Counted from the stretch's first letter, positions 1-8,905 are shown. The stretch is 64,000 nt of DNA from Pseudolabrys sp. Root1462 (GCF_001426945.1 NZ_LMFS01000001.1:1751487-1815486), one strand, 5' to 3'. Numbers and translations are program-made. Notes: generated by a model not told the origin, from the sequence alone.

Positions 1-115
1 CTCGAAGGGGCGAGCGGAGTATGGGTATTATGTCATAGGAGGAAAGTCAATAGATGATAGGAATAAAAATGGCAGGAAGGCTGACGTAAGCCGTCATGGC
101 TGGACTTGTCTCCGG

Positions 116-210
116 CCTCATCCTGAGGAGGGCGCGAATGCGCCCGTCTCGAAGGATGGGCGGCCCCATGCTTCGAGACGCGCCGTTCGGCGGCGCTCCT
201 CAGCATGAGG
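116..210. repeat. Palindromic intergenic repeat, family A, copy 1
   Basis: The element opens with CCTCATCCTGAGGAG and closes with CTCCTCAGCATGAGG, so its ends are inverted. Inside are further inverted arms, CGTCTCGAAG against CTTCGAGACG around GGCGGCCCCATG. A second copy with the same order of motifs lies at 12123-12217 and a partial one near 2446-2486. Elements of this design are common between genes in Bradyrhizobium-type genomes. They can form long hairpins, and no function is shown by the sequence. Confidence 0.8.
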
Positions 211-228
211 GCCGAGCGACAAAGGAGT

Positions 229-260
229 TGTCATGGCCGGGCTTGACCCGGCCATCCCGG
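229..260. repeat. Short inverted repeat, family B
   Basis: The stretch contains GGCCGGG, a short loop, then CCCGGCC, flanked by TCAT and ATCC. It resembles the abundant hairpin repeats that begin TCATGGCCGGGCTTGACCCG in Rhizobiales genomes. Only this copy was seen in the window. Confidence 0.6.
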
Positions 261-337
261 TAGGCTGCACGGTGCGGCTTTAAGCGACAGGCTGAGCTCG
301 GTGGCAAGGCGGAGTGACCTAGTTTCGCAAATCCCCC

Positions 338-2221
338 CTACGGATTGGGCAACTTTTGGCTGATGATCGAAGTCAGGTTCTCTTGATCGCTAATTTCGAA
401 TGGAAAACCGGGCCTTTGGAAGAGCGGGGAGGTAATTCGTACTTCGACCTTTCGTGCAAGACTGGACGGGCCGTTGGAAGTTGATCGATTGGTGAAAGCG
501 AAGACCGGGCTAGACGAGCTAAAATTGGCAGCAGCACGTGCGTTTAGTTCATCATCTGCCATATCAGGACGCACAATTTGTAAGGCTGATCCGAGGAGGC
601 TTCCTAATTGTTCCCTCAAAAGCTCATTTTCGTCTACTTTTGCAAAAGGCGCAGATATTTCCAAGGCGCGAACTATGTCGTCATATTTCTCGCACACATC
701 TTTCGCTGCAACGGTTGCGACGTCCTCCATCTCATTAGCCGCGGCTTCTGGCTTCCCAAGCGAACCAACAGCCGCGCGATAATAATAGTCTTCAACTGTT
801 CCGCGCCTAAGAATTACGCATCCTGCGCTCGTAAGGACACTAAGCAATGCGTCGTAACGCCTTCGAAGAGCCGATAGTTTGTCATCCAGAAGGCTCGCGA
901 GTTCGCTTTCTGGCGCTGAAAGGAGAGCGGCGAGAGTTGCCCGACGTTTCGCCTTCAATTCTTCTTCGGACCCGTCTCTATGACGGTATGTCCAATACCT
1001 GTGCGTGCGAGCGGCGGGCAGCGCTTCGAAAGAGCGGTCTAACATCGCATTAAAGTTTTCCCGAATGTGTTTATCCATTTCGGTGAGGCTTGCCAGGCCA
1101 TGTTTGGTAGCAGCAGGACGGCCGGCGTCTTGGAATACGTTTACCAATTGATTGTCGTCTGCGAGGCTATCAAGGTCTGCAAGAACGAAAACATTCTTAC
1201 CGAGGAGCCGGAATAGTTTCACTGTTTCAGCAAATTGACCTTTTCCGATAACGGGAACGATTTGAGTATTGCTCCTAAGAAGCGGATGGTCCAACTTGAG
1301 TGATAACCCGTTCACTACAATTTCGTCACTGGGCCCTTCAACGAGGAGGACGTTTCGCGCAAAAAACGCAAGTTTGTGATTGTCGCTAAGTCTGGTGATT
1401 AGAGCGCTTAGCTTTTCGCTCTTGATCTCTCCGGCATCGCTAGCAATCTGAATGGGTGCAGTGTGTCGGTCCGTAAATAGCACAAGACGAGGAATGTCCT
1501 TTATACGTCGGACCGGTAGCATTGTCGGCGAATGTGTCGCGATTATAATCAGTTTCTTGCTTATATCGGCCGGGTCTCCGGCAAACGCTTCCATTTCTTG
1601 TAGCACAAACGCCTGCAATTGAGGATGCAATGAAATTTCTGGTTCATCGATAAGTAGCGCTCCGATTCCATCGTCATAGATTGCGGCGAGCAATGGGATA
1701 AGCTGAATTAGTCCGCTCGCTTCCGCGTTCGCGTAGTAGAACTCTCCGCCGGAAATCGGCGTGAATCCGACTTGGAGGCCAGATTGGGCCCATTCAAGTC
1801 GGAGTCTGCGTTGATAGAGAGCCTGAAGTCTTGCTTCGACTTTTAGGAGAAGGTCAGGTCTGTCTTTTAGGCGAAGAAACATTCCAGGCGCACCTTCGAT
1901 CTCTGACCACAGGTTTCGCCACTGTTGATGTCCAATCGCTGCCGGATTACCCGATAGATGGCCCGGGCCTGCTGAGTTCGACCGAAAATTTTCAAACGCG
2001 CTCACGCGTCCTGCAGAAAGATAGACCGTGTGACGAGGATGCATATTTGGGGCTTGGTGCTTCAAATGATCCCTCGCCAGTTTCAGCAGTGCTGTTTTCC
2101 CTGCACCGTTTGGACCAACGAGAATAGTAAGTCCCGTGTGTAGTATTAGTGGGACTTTCTGCCCGCCGAAAAATACTGCGCTCGATTGAAGTGACATGAC
2201 GCGCGGGAGATAGTCACTCAT
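338..2221 (-). CDS. OLD-family ATP-dependent endonuclease (AAA ATPase plus TOPRIM)
   Basis: The 627-residue protein has an SMC/ABC-type ATPase half followed by a TOPRIM nuclease half. Visible motifs are Walker A GPNGAGKT (residues 36-43), an ABC-signature-like SGGE (157-160), Walker B LLIDEPE (D192, E193) and a switch histidine in ATHSPT (H230). The TOPRIM part has the first acidic motif LLVEGPSDE (E295), DLD (349-351) and a late GTVEDYYY motif. This order is that of OLD-family nucleases, some of which act in phage defence, alone or with partners. No GajB-type helicase, reverse transcriptase or other partner adjoins it. Codon use is clearly more AT-rich than its neighbours and repeats flank it, which suggests acquisition by transfer. 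The DNA target is unknown. Confidence 0.8.
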   Translation of the reverse strand: MSDYLPRVMSLQSSAVFFGGQKVPLILHTGLTILVGPNGAGKTALLKLARDHLKHQAPNMHPRHTVYLSAGRVSAFENFRSNSAGPGHLSGNPAAIGHQQWRNLWSEIEGAPGMFLRLKDRPDLLLKVEARLQALYQRRLRLEWAQSGLQVGFTPISGGEFYYANAEASGLIQLIPLLAAIYDDGIGALLIDEPEISLHPQLQAFVLQEMEAFAGDPADISKKLIIIATHSPTMLPVRRIKDIPRLVLFTDRHTAPIQIASDAGEIKSEKLSALITRLSDNHKLAFFARNVLLVEGPSDEIVVNGLSLKLDHPLLRSNTQIVPVIGKGQFAETVKLFRLLGKNVFVLADLDSLADDNQLVNVFQDAGRPAATKHGLASLTEMDKHIRENFNAMLDRSFEALPAARTHRYWTYRHRDGSEEELKAKRRATLAALLSAPESELASLLDDKLSALRRRYDALLSVLTSAGCVILRRGTVEDYYYRAAVGSLGKPEAAANEMEDVATVAAKDVCEKYDDIVRALEISAPFAKVDENELLREQLGSLLGSALQIVRPDMADDELNARAAANFSSSSPVFAFTNRSTSNGPSSLARKVEVRITSPLFQRPGFPFEISDQENLTSIISQKLPNP

Positions 2222-2527
2222 TTTAGACCTGTTTGCATGGAGCGAGATCGGGGGCGAGTTGGTGTCACATCGCCGCCGTCTGGCCCTTCTTCTTCGGGGC
2301 GAGCGTCTTTGTCGGCCAACGCCGGCTTGAAAGTCTTCCTGGGGTTAGCTGCGCTTTTCCTTGACGATGTTCTCAGGCGTAGCAGGCCAGAATCTCAGGC
2401 GAGTAACTTAAGGGCTATCCGAATGGTCCTCAAGCGATGTTGCCGTCCTCCTTCGAGGCTCGCTGCGCTCGCACCTCAGGATGACTGGGCAGGGCCGCCG
2501 TCGAAGGCCATGATATAGTCGCGCCGC
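2222..2527. other. Intergenic region with a partial family A repeat
   Basis: About 306 bases separate the divergent OLD-like and TRIC genes. A partial copy of the palindromic repeat lies near 2446-2486: CCTTCGAGGCTCGCTGCGCT followed by CGCACCTCAGGATGAC. Short open frames here lack family resemblance and have poor ribosome binding sites. Promoters for both flanking genes should lie here, but none was clear enough to call. Confidence 0.5.
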
Positions 2528-3181
2528 ATGCCCGATTCATGGCTCATGACGCTCGATTGGTTCGGCGTTGCGATCTTCGCGGTGACCGGCGCGCTGGTGG
2601 CGTCGCGCAAGCGCATGGACATTTTCGGCTTCGTCCTGCTCGGCGCGGCCACCGGCATCGGCGGCGGCAGCCTGCGCGACCTGATGCTCGGTCAGCTGCC
2701 TGTGTTCTGGGTGCAGCAGCCGGCGTCGCTGGCGATCTGCGTCGTCGTGTCTGCGGCGACCTTCTTCCTCGCCCATATTCCGGAGTCGCGTTATCGTGCG
2801 CTGCTCTGGCTCGACGCCGCAGGGCTGTCGCTGTTCTGCGTCATCGGCGCCGACAGGGCGCTCGAAGCCGGCACCGGCGGATTCATCGCCATCGCCATGG
2901 GCGTGATGACCGCGACCTTCGGCGGCGTCATTCGCGATATTCTCGGCGGTGAAAGTCCGCTGGTGCTGCGCAAGGAAGTCTACGTCACCGCGGCGCTGCT
3001 CGGCGCCATGGCCTATGTCGGCCTCACGGCGCTGAGGGCGCCGGAAGCCGTCGCGACAGGCAGCGGCTTTGTGCTGTGCTTCATCGTGCGCGCGTTGGCG
3101 CTGCATTACGGCTGGTCTCTGCCGGTGTATCGCGCGCGATCGGGGCGGACGGTCGAAGAAATCGAGAAACTGCGGAAGTGA
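2528..3181 (+). CDS. TRIC-type cation channel family protein (UPF0126/YadS)
   Basis: The 217-residue membrane protein consists of two repeats of the UPF0126 unit. Each has three hydrophobic segments and a glycine-rich kinked segment, GIGGGSLRDLMLG in the first half and TFGGVIRDILGGE in the second. The family includes prokaryotic homologues of trimeric intracellular cation channels, which pass monovalent cations. The length is usual for the family. The gene stands alone downstream of a repeat-bearing intergenic region. The exact physiological ion is not shown by the sequence. Confidence 0.88.
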   Translation: MPDSWLMTLDWFGVAIFAVTGALVASRKRMDIFGFVLLGAATGIGGGSLRDLMLGQLPVFWVQQPASLAICVVVSAATFFLAHIPESRYRALLWLDAAGLSLFCVIGADRALEAGTGGFIAIAMGVMTATFGGVIRDILGGESPLVLRKEVYVTAALLGAMAYVGLTALRAPEAVATGSGFVLCFIVRALALHYGWSLPVYRARSGRTVEEIEKLRK

Positions 3182-3199
3182 CGCTGGCGTAAAAGATCG

Positions 3200-3448
3200 T
3201 CAGCCCGCGATGACGTCGGTCCGCCGTTCGCGCCAATAGCGGGCGCGCAGCCGCGGCGCGATGATCCACGAAATCGGCGCTGTGAGCACAAAGCTCAACG
3301 CGATCATGATCGGCATTGCCTCGAACGCATTGGCGCTCAGGGCCGGCGTCATGAGAATGGTGATCAGTCCGGCGCCGAACAGCACCGCGTTCACCATGAG
3401 CCCGACGAGCAACGCGATGCCGAGCCGTAACTTGTTTTCATGTGACAT
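3200..3448 (-). CDS. Small membrane protein of unknown function
   Basis: The 82-residue protein starts at an ATG and has two hydrophobic segments (about residues 9-33 and 45-62), followed by an arginine-rich cytoplasmic tail (RLRARYWRERR). I do not recognise the family. It is convergent with the TRIC gene, leaving 18 bases between the stops, and downstream of the acetyltransferase gene on the same strand. High-GC codon use like its neighbours supports a real gene. Confidence 0.6.
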   Translation of the reverse strand: MSHENKLRLGIALLVGLMVNAVLFGAGLITILMTPALSANAFEAMPIMIALSFVLTAPISWIIAPRLRARYWRERRTDVIAG

Positions 3449-3507
3449 CCTGGTTCCTCGTTCTCCGCCATGTCAATTCACTCGGCGGGAACGTGGTTCC
3501 ACAATGA

Positions 3508-3780
3508 CTATAAGAGATTCCGATATTCCGGATGCCGGCTGATATAGGCTGCCACGAAGGAACAGCGAGGTATCACCTTGCGGCCTTCCTGGCGGATCTG
3601 GTCGAGCATGCCGCGCACCAGCCTGGAGCCGACGCCGCGGCCTTCGACGGCGCGGGGCACTTCGGTGTGCGTGATGGTGATGCTGCGATCGTCGCGCTGG
3701 TAGTTGGCGATGGCGAGGCCGGCCGGTGTTTGCAGTTCGAAACGATTGCGCGCCGGATTGTCGGTGACGGTGTCGGTCAT
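3508..3780 (-). CDS. GNAT family N-acetyltransferase (YjdJ-like, short)
   Basis: The 90-residue protein matches the compact COG2388 type of acetyltransferase. It has the acetyl-CoA binding signature VEGRGVGSRLVRGMLDQIR and the ending CSFVAAYISRHPEY typical of this small subfamily. Proteins of this group are about 90-100 residues long, so it is complete. The substrate is unknown. It lies 6 bases from the stop of the upstream DUF2842 gene on the same strand, so the two are probably cotranscribed. Confidence 0.85.
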   Translation of the reverse strand: MTDTVTDNPARNRFELQTPAGLAIANYQRDDRSITITHTEVPRAVEGRGVGSRLVRGMLDQIRQEGRKVIPRCSFVAAYISRHPEYRNLL

Positions 3781-3786
3781 GCGCGC

Positions 3787-4002
3787 TCAGGCCTTGGCTT
3801 TGGCCGGGCGCGACATCCAGGCGATGATCGGCATGGCCGGCAGCACCCAGCCGAGGCCGGCGACGATATAATACAGCGTGGCGACGAAGCCGTTGATGTC
3901 GGTCAGAGCCGATTGCGCCAGCGCCATGGCGAGCAGGGCCCAGACCATGACCAGGGCCAAAAGCGCGATGGCGCCGATGAACTTGCGCAAGCGAACGGGC
4001 AT
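3787..4002 (-). CDS. DUF2842 family small membrane protein
   Basis: The 71-residue protein has an arginine/lysine-rich start ([10 protein letters not shown]) and two hydrophobic helices. The second contains the family-type segment [23 protein letters not shown]2842 proteins are found almost only in Alphaproteobacteria and have no known function. The ATG at 4002 is chosen over an upstream TTG at 4038 because it gives the usual length. The gene leads a short unit with the acetyltransferase and is divergent from the heme A synthase gene. Confidence 0.8.
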   Translation of the reverse strand: MPVRLRKFIGAIALLALVMVWALLAMALAQSALTDINGFVATLYYIVAGLGWVLPAMPIIAWMSRPAKAKA

Positions 4003-4133
4003 GTCGTCTCCAGAATCGGCCGGGCCGGCGGTCGTCAAATGCGGCGAACTTGCCGCATTTGCCTATCCCGGCGCTCCTGACTATATGGTCGACGCCGCCT
4101 GCCGCAAGGCCGCTTTTCGCCGCGATTTCCATC

Positions 4134-5213
4134 ATGAACCTCACGTCGCCCTCACCCGCCGCCACGCCGAAAGCCGGCGCGGTGCGTGTCTGGCTCTACT
4201 GCGTCGCCGCCATGATTTTTCTCACGCTGGTCGTTGGCGGCGCGACGCGGCTGACGGAGTCGGGGCTGTCCATCACCGAGTGGAAGCCGGTGACCGGCGT
4301 GCTGCCGCCGCTCAGCCAAGCCGACTGGCAGGCCGAGTTCGCCAAGTACCAGCAGATCCCGCAGTATCAGCAGCTCAACAAGGGCATGAGCCTCGATGCC
4401 TTCAAGGTGATCTATTTCTGGGAATGGTCGCACCGGCTGCTGGCGCGCACGACCGGTTTCGTTTTCCTGGTGCCGTTCCTGTTCTTCCTGTGGCGCGGCA
4501 TGATCCCGCCGGGCCTCAAGGCGCGGCTGTGGACCATCTTCGCCGGCGGCGCGGCGCTGGGCGCGGTCGGCTGGTGGATGGTGTCGTCGGGGCTGAAGGG
4601 CAGCGAACTCACCAGCGTGTCGCAATATCGCCTGGCGTTTCATCTGACGCTCGCCTGCGCCATCTATTTCGCCGTGCTGTGGACGGCGCAGGGGCTGAAG
4701 GCGCGCTTTGAGACCACGCCGTCGCGGCTGCGCGTCGCCGCGCTGGTGATCGCGCTGATGGTGCTGGTGCAGATCTATCTGGGCGCGCTGGTTGCCGGCC
4801 TCAATGCCGGGCTGATCTACAACACCTGGCCGCTGAACGACGGCTCGTTCATTCCTGAAGCGGCGCGGCTGTGGCACATCGAGCCGGCCTGGCGCAATCT
4901 GTTCGAGAACACGCTGACGGTGCAGTTCGATCATCGCATGCTGGCTTATGCGATCTGGCTGCTCAGCGGCTGGCACGCCTTCGATGCCTGGCGAAGCGGC
5001 CGAGCGGCGGGCGGCGCGTTGGCGGTGTTCGCTTTCGTCACGGCGCAGGCCACGCTCGGCATCTTCACGCTGCTGCATCAGGCGCCGCTCGAACTGGCGA
5101 TCGCGCATCAGGCGCTGGCGGTCATCGTGCTGACCGCGGCGATCGTCCATGCGCAACGGCTGTCGCTTTTCGCATCGGCGCCGGCGCTGCGGACAGTGGA
5201 GCAGGGCGCATGA
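4134..5213 (+). CDS. ctaA: Heme A synthase, COX15/CtaA type
   Basis: The integral membrane enzyme oxidises the C8 methyl of heme O to make heme A for aa3-type cytochrome oxidase. The 359-residue protein has about eight transmembrane segments and the COX15 hallmarks [21 protein letters not shown] near residue 36, EWSHRLLAR, a QFDHRMLAY heme-ligand motif and a late HQALAV. The ATG at 4134 gives the usual start just before the first helix; an upstream in-frame ATG at 4050 would add a tail with no homology. The stop overlaps the next gene by 4 bases. Heme A synthesis implies an aa3 terminal oxidase elsewhere, which matches the complex I operon in this window. Confidence 0.94.
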   Translation: MNLTSPSPAATPKAGAVRVWLYCVAAMIFLTLVVGGATRLTESGLSITEWKPVTGVLPPLSQADWQAEFAKYQQIPQYQQLNKGMSLDAFKVIYFWEWSHRLLARTTGFVFLVPFLFFLWRGMIPPGLKARLWTIFAGGAALGAVGWWMVSSGLKGSELTSVSQYRLAFHLTLACAIYFAVLWTAQGLKARFETTPSRLRVAALVIALMVLVQIYLGALVAGLNAGLIYNTWPLNDGSFIPEAARLWHIEPAWRNLFENTLTVQFDHRMLAYAIWLLSGWHAFDAWRSGRAAGGALAVFAFVTAQATLGIFTLLHQAPLELAIAHQALAVIVLTAAIVHAQRLSLFASAPALRTVEQGA

Positions 5214-5968
5214 TCAACATGCGCCTCGACGACGGCGTCGCCATCGTCACCCTGGAGCACGGCAAGGCCAACGCCCTCGACCTCGAATTCTGCGAGGCGC
5301 TCGCGGTGCTGTTCGAAGAACTGCGCGCGATGCCCGAGGTCAGGGCGGTGGTGGTTACCGGGCAAGCCAAAATGTTTTCCGCCGGCGTCGATCTCAAGCG
5401 CCTCGGCGCCGGCGGCGCCGATTACGTCCGCCGGTTCCTGCCCTTGCTGCACCGGCTCTATGACGCGCTGTTCTTTTGTCCGAAGCCGGTGGTCGCCGCG
5501 GTCAACGGCCACGCCATTGCCGGCGGCGCGGTGCTCGCCGCCTGCGCCGACCGCCGCGTCATGGCGCGCTACAGCGGCAATGTCGGCATCACCGAATTGC
5601 AGGTCGGCGTACCGCTGCCGGCGCTGGCTTTCGAGATCGTGCGGCTGGTCGTGCCGCCGCGCTATCTGCCGGAGTTCGTGCTGGGCGCGGCCACCTATGC
5701 CAGCGACGATGCGTTGATCAAAGGCTGGGTCGACGAGGTGGTCGATGGCTGGGAGCTGATGCCGCGCGCGGTGCGGCTGGCCCGCACCTATGCGGCGCTG
5801 TCGCCGGAGGCTTTCGCGCAGAGCAAGGCGCAGATCCGCCAGCCGGTGGTCGAGCGGATGGCGGCCAGCGGGGCTGCCATCGATGAGGCGGTGACTGCGA
5901 TCTGGACGCAGGACGCGACCTTGGCCCGCGTCGCCGATTACGTGGCGAAGACGCTGAACAAGGCGTGA
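5210..5968 (+). CDS. Crotonase-fold enoyl-CoA hydratase/isomerase family protein
   Basis: The 252-residue protein has the crotonase fold: an N-terminal [15 protein letters not shown] strand region, the oxyanion-hole segment [12 protein letters not shown] and the second oxyanion segment [19 protein letters not shown]. Neither of the two glutamates used by classical hydratases is obvious at the usual places, so the reaction is uncertain. The start codon overlaps the ctaA stop (ATGA), showing translational coupling, although no functional link to heme A is known to me. Confidence 0.85.
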   Translation: MINMRLDDGVAIVTLEHGKANALDLEFCEALAVLFEELRAMPEVRAVVVTGQAKMFSAGVDLKRLGAGGADYVRRFLPLLHRLYDALFFCPKPVVAAVNGHAIAGGAVLAACADRRVMARYSGNVGITELQVGVPLPALAFEIVRLVVPPRYLPEFVLGAATYASDDALIKGWVDEVVDGWELMPRAVRLARTYAALSPEAFAQSKAQIRQPVVERMAASGAAIDEAVTAIWTQDATLARVADYVAKTLNKA

Positions 5969-5972
5969 AGCG

Positions 5973-6701
5973 TCAACGCAGCCCGACCGGCACGTCGAAG
6001 GCGACGCCGTCGTCGGCGCGGTCATACGAGAAGTGCCACCATTCGCGCTTGTAGTTGGTGAAGCCGTGGCGGCGCATGGCGTCCCACAGCACGCGGCGGT
6101 TGGCCTTCTGCGCCGCCGTGATCGACGCATTGACGGTCCAGCTTTTGACGCTGAAGCAATCGAAGCCGGTGCCCATGTCGAGCGAGTCATCGGGCGCGCG
6201 GTCGGCCTGCGGTGCGGTGCAGGGGCCGTAGCGATTGCCGCGATCGAAGGCGGCGACCGGCCCGGCCTTCAGCGGCACGACAGTGAGATCGACGGCGACG
6301 CCGCGCGAATGCGCCGAGTGGCCGGAGATATAACCGAGCGCGAACAGCTTCGACTTGTCGAGCCCCGGATAGAACCGCGATGTGTCCGGCATGGCGTGCG
6401 CATTGCGTGCCCACGCGGCCATGGCAGCGACCGCGCGGGTTGGCCGGTAGCAGTCATAGACCTTCAGCGAATAACCGGCATTGCGGAGATCGGCCTGCAC
6501 TTGTTTGAGCGCCAGCGCCACCGGCCGGCGCAGCAGGCATTCCGCCGCGTCGTAGCCGGGCAAAGGCCGGCCGGTGAAATTATTGGGACCGGCGTAACGC
6601 ATGTCCTGGCGGATGCTCGGGTCGCTGTCGCGCAGATGGATGAGGGGCGTCGGTTGCGCGATGGCCGCTGACGCAAGCGCTGAAAACGCTGCTGCGAACA
6701 T
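5973..6701 (-). CDS. D-alanyl-D-alanine dipeptidase (VanX/DdpX family)
   Basis: The zinc peptidase cleaves D-Ala-D-Ala, in the periplasm or for peptidoglycan recycling. Family motifs are YDCYRPTRA, the zinc-binding SGHSAHSRGVAVDLT (His and Asp ligands) and the late EWWHFSY (catalytic Glu and His ligand). The ATG at 6701 starts a short hydrophobic stretch ending ASAAIAQ, a likely export signal, but it lacks the usual positive residues. In-frame upstream codons to 6821 would add arginines yet run through a repeat (6711-6760), so the true start is uncertain. It is convergent with the crotonase gene, 4 bases apart. Confidence 0.85.
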   Translation of the reverse strand: MFAAAFSALASAAIAQPTPLIHLRDSDPSIRQDMRYAGPNNFTGRPLPGYDAAECLLRRPVALALKQVQADLRNAGYSLKVYDCYRPTRAVAAMAAWARNAHAMPDTSRFYPGLDKSKLFALGYISGHSAHSRGVAVDLTVVPLKAGPVAAFDRGNRYGPCTAPQADRAPDDSLDMGTGFDCFSVKSWTVNASITAAQKANRRVLWDAMRRHGFTNYKREWWHFSYDRADDGVAFDVPVGLR

Positions 6702-6710
6702 AACCGCCGC

Positions 6711-6760
6711 TCGTCCCCGCGAAAGCGGGGACCCATTTCTGGATTCCCGCTCTAGGCGTT
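6711..6760. repeat. Hairpin repeat at the 5' end of the dipeptidase gene
   Basis: GTCCCCGC (6713-6720) and GCGGGGAC (6725-6732) form a perfect stem with a GAAA loop, followed by CCATTTCTGGATTCCCGC. This arrangement is that of a dispersed palindromic repeat in Bradyrhizobium-like genomes. It lies directly upstream of the favoured start of the dipeptidase gene and is open in that frame, so it may have altered the N-terminus. Confidence 0.65.
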
Positions 6761-6839
6761 CGAAGAACACCGTCCTTCGGACGGCTATGCGCGAGAATGA
6801 ACGGAGTGCGGGGCTGCTCACGGCAAGCAGGAGATGCGC

Positions 6840-8123
6840 TTACTTCAACCCCTGATCCAGGTCGGCGATGATGTCGGCCTTGTCCTCGATGCCGATCGAC
6901 AGCCGCACCACATCCGGCCCGGCGCCGGCCTTGACCTTCTGTTCGTCCGACAATTGCCGGTGCGTGGTCGAGGCCGGGTGAATGATCAGTGATTTGGTGT
7001 CGCCGATATTGGCAAGATGCGAGAACAGCTTGACGTTGGACACCAGCTTGACGCCGGCGTCATAGCCGCCCTTGAGGCCGACGGTCATCACCGCCCCGCA
7101 GCCCTTCGGCACGTATTTCTTGGCGAGGCCGTGATACTTGTCGCCGGCGAGGCCGCCATAGCTGACCCAGGCGACCGCCGGATGCGTCGACAGGAAATCG
7201 GCGACGGCGAGCGCGTTGTCGCAATGGCGCTGCATGCGCAGCGGCAGCGTCTCGATGCCGGTCGAGATCAGGAAGGCGTTGAACGGAGACAGCGCCGGGC
7301 CGAGATCGCGCAGGCCGAGCACGCGGCATGCAATGGCGAAGGCGAAATTGCCGAAAGTCTCGTGCAGCACGATGCCGGCATACTCCGGGCGCGGCTCGCA
7401 CAGCATCGGATACTTCTTGTCGCGCGACCAGTTGAAAGTGCCGGCGTCGATGATGATGCCGCCGATCGAGTTGCCGTGGCCGCCGAGGAATTTGGTGAGC
7501 GAGTGGACGACGACGTCGGCGCCGAAGTCGATCGGTTTGCACAGATACGGCGTCGCCAGGGTGTTATCGACGATGAAAGGCACACCGGCCTTGCGGGCGA
7601 TAGCGCCGATCGGCTCGAGATCGGTGACGGTGCCGCCGGGATTGGCGATCGACTCGACGAAGATCGCCTTGGTCTTCGGCGATACGGCGCGCTCGAACGA
7701 TGAGATGTCGTCCGGGTCGGCCCACACCACATTCCAGCCGAAGCTCTTGAAGGCGTGGTTGAACTGGTTGATCGAACCGCCATAGAGCTTGCGCGAGGCG
7801 ATGAACTCGTCGCCCGGCTGCAGCAGCGTCTGCATGACGATGACCTGCGCGGCGTGACCGGAGGCGACGGCGAGACCGGCGGTGCCGCCTTCCAGCGCGG
7901 CGACGCGCTCCTCGAGCACGGCGCAGGTCGGGTTGCCGATGCGGGTGTAGATGTTGCCGAAGGCCTGCAGGCCAAACAGCGAGGCGGCGTGGTCGACGTC
8001 GTCGAACACGTAGGACGCGGTCTGGTAAATCGGCGTCGCGCGCGCGCCGGTGGTCGGATCGGGTTTGGCGCCGGCGTGAATGGCCAGCGTGTCAAATCCG
8101 GGGATGCGGTCGGCGTCGGCCAT
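6840..8123 (-). CDS. metY: O-acetylhomoserine sulfhydrylase (MetY-type PLP enzyme)
   Basis: The 427-residue enzyme belongs to the Cys/Met metabolism PLP family and should make homocysteine from O-acetylhomoserine and sulfide. It has GFDTLAIHAGAKPDPTTGARATPIYQTASYVF at the N-terminus (first 20 residues diagnostic), the FVDNTLATPYL aspartate motif and HSLTKFLGGHGNSIGG with the PLP lysine. Length and the extra central region fit MetY rather than the shorter MetB/MetZ. The start is an ATG with GGAG nearby. A plausible promoter lies at 8175-8203. Confidence 0.92.
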   Translation of the reverse strand: MADADRIPGFDTLAIHAGAKPDPTTGARATPIYQTASYVFDDVDHAASLFGLQAFGNIYTRIGNPTCAVLEERVAALEGGTAGLAVASGHAAQVIVMQTLLQPGDEFIASRKLYGGSINQFNHAFKSFGWNVVWADPDDISSFERAVSPKTKAIFVESIANPGGTVTDLEPIGAIARKAGVPFIVDNTLATPYLCKPIDFGADVVVHSLTKFLGGHGNSIGGIIIDAGTFNWSRDKKYPMLCEPRPEYAGIVLHETFGNFAFAIACRVLGLRDLGPALSPFNAFLISTGIETLPLRMQRHCDNALAVADFLSTHPAVAWVSYGGLAGDKYHGLAKKYVPKGCGAVMTVGLKGGYDAGVKLVSNVKLFSHLANIGDTKSLIIHPASTTHRQLSDEQKVKAGAGPDVVRLSIGIEDKADIIADLDQGLK

Positions 8124-8174
8124 GGATATCTCCGTCGTGAAATCGGGCGCTCCCGGCCCGCGTAAGGTGGCGGG

Positions 8175-8203
8175 ATTAAGAAGCGGGGCCGCTGTGCCGT
8201 CAA
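8175..8203 (-). promoter_or_regulatory. Candidate sigma-70 promoter of metY
   Basis: On the minus strand TTGACG (-35) and CTTAAT (-10) are separated by 17 bases. The predicted start is about 45 bases before the metY ATG. Match and spacing are good, but the assignment rests on sequence alone. No SAM-II riboswitch core was found in the leader. Confidence 0.45.
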
Positions 8204-8383
8204 GTTGAGGCGTCGTTTTAGGCCAGCGGGGCTCGAAAGCGGCGGCGGGCCGGAATAAGTTCGCCAGCTCGCCGCGTCGGACAGGATACTCTTTGCACTC
8301 TCCGGTGAACGGGCGCGCGTGCGCCGTTGCTCCTCCGCCCGTAAAGGTAGTACGGTAGTGCGGGGTTGGGGAATTTCACGGCA

Positions 8384-8881
8384 ATGACACGTGTGATCCG
8401 GGCGGTGCTCGCCTGTGTGCTGTTGGCGGGGTGCGGCACGACGGCGCTGGAGCCGCAGAACGTCGCACTGCGTTCGGGGATGGCGCGCATCTACCTGATG
8501 CGGCCCAGCACGCTGCTGGGAAAGGCCGCGCGCTATTCGATCGCGGTGGATGACAAGCCGGTCGGCAAAATAACGGACGGCTCTTACGTGTCGGTCGACC
8601 GCGCGCCGGGGCGGCACAAGATCGCGGTCATGACGATTTACGGAACGCCGGCGATCGAAGACGAGATCCAGGTCGAAGCAGGCCGCAGCTATTATTTCGT
8701 GATCAACATGAGGTCGTCGCAAACCGCTGTCGTCAGCAACGGTTTGGTCATGGCCGTGCCAATACCGGGTACCGCCATCGGCAAACCGGTCTCACAACAA
8801 AAATGGTTTTCCGGAATCTATTTCGGTCAGCTCGATAGCACCGCCGGGGCGGCGATGGTCGCGAGTTTGCAGAAGCCGTAA
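8384..8881 (+). CDS. Predicted lipoprotein, DUF2846-like
   Basis: The 165-residue protein begins with a lipoprotein signal, MTRVIRAVLACVLLAGCGTT, whose lipobox LAGC puts the lipidated cysteine at residue 17. The mature part, RIYLMRPS followed by a small beta-rich domain with the DGSYVSVDRAPGRHKI pattern, resembles DUF2846 proteins, which carry a PEGA-like beta-sandwich. The ATG at 8384 is preferred over one at 8366 because it starts the signal peptide directly. It probably sits in the periplasm or outer membrane; function is unknown. It is divergent from metY. Confidence 0.75.
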   Translation: MTRVIRAVLACVLLAGCGTTALEPQNVALRSGMARIYLMRPSTLLGKAARYSIAVDDKPVGKITDGSYVSVDRAPGRHKIAVMTIYGTPAIEDEIQVEAGRSYYFVINMRSSQTAVVSNGLVMAVPIPGTAIGKPVSQQKWFSGIYFGQLDSTAGAAMVASLQKP

Positions 8882-8905
8882 GGCGCAGCCGTCAGTTCCT
8901 CGGCC

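Larger units (their letters stand above)
1..337. other. Intergenic region with two palindromic repeats
   Basis: No convincing gene is visible. The first 100 bases are AT-richer than most of the window, like the gene that follows. Two dyad-symmetric repeats lie at 116-210 and 229-260 and are listed separately. The region lies 3' of the minus-strand OLD-like gene, so it is its downstream flank. No T-tract terminator was recognised. Confidence 0.6.

Noticed and set aside
116-210. CRISPR repeat
   Set aside because: Copies are single, far apart and not separated by regular spacers; they are dispersed palindromic elements.
338-2221. Gabija or retron system
   Set aside because: The OLD-like gene has no neighbouring UvrD-type helicase, reverse transcriptase or structured RNA within the window. 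Only the single nuclease gene is supported.
2237-2518. 93-codon frame in the gap between the OLD-like and TRIC genes
   Set aside because: It reads through a palindromic repeat and has no homology pattern.
8124-8383. SAM-II riboswitch in front of metY
   Set aside because: The conserved pseudoknot core of SAM-II was searched for by eye on the minus strand and not found.
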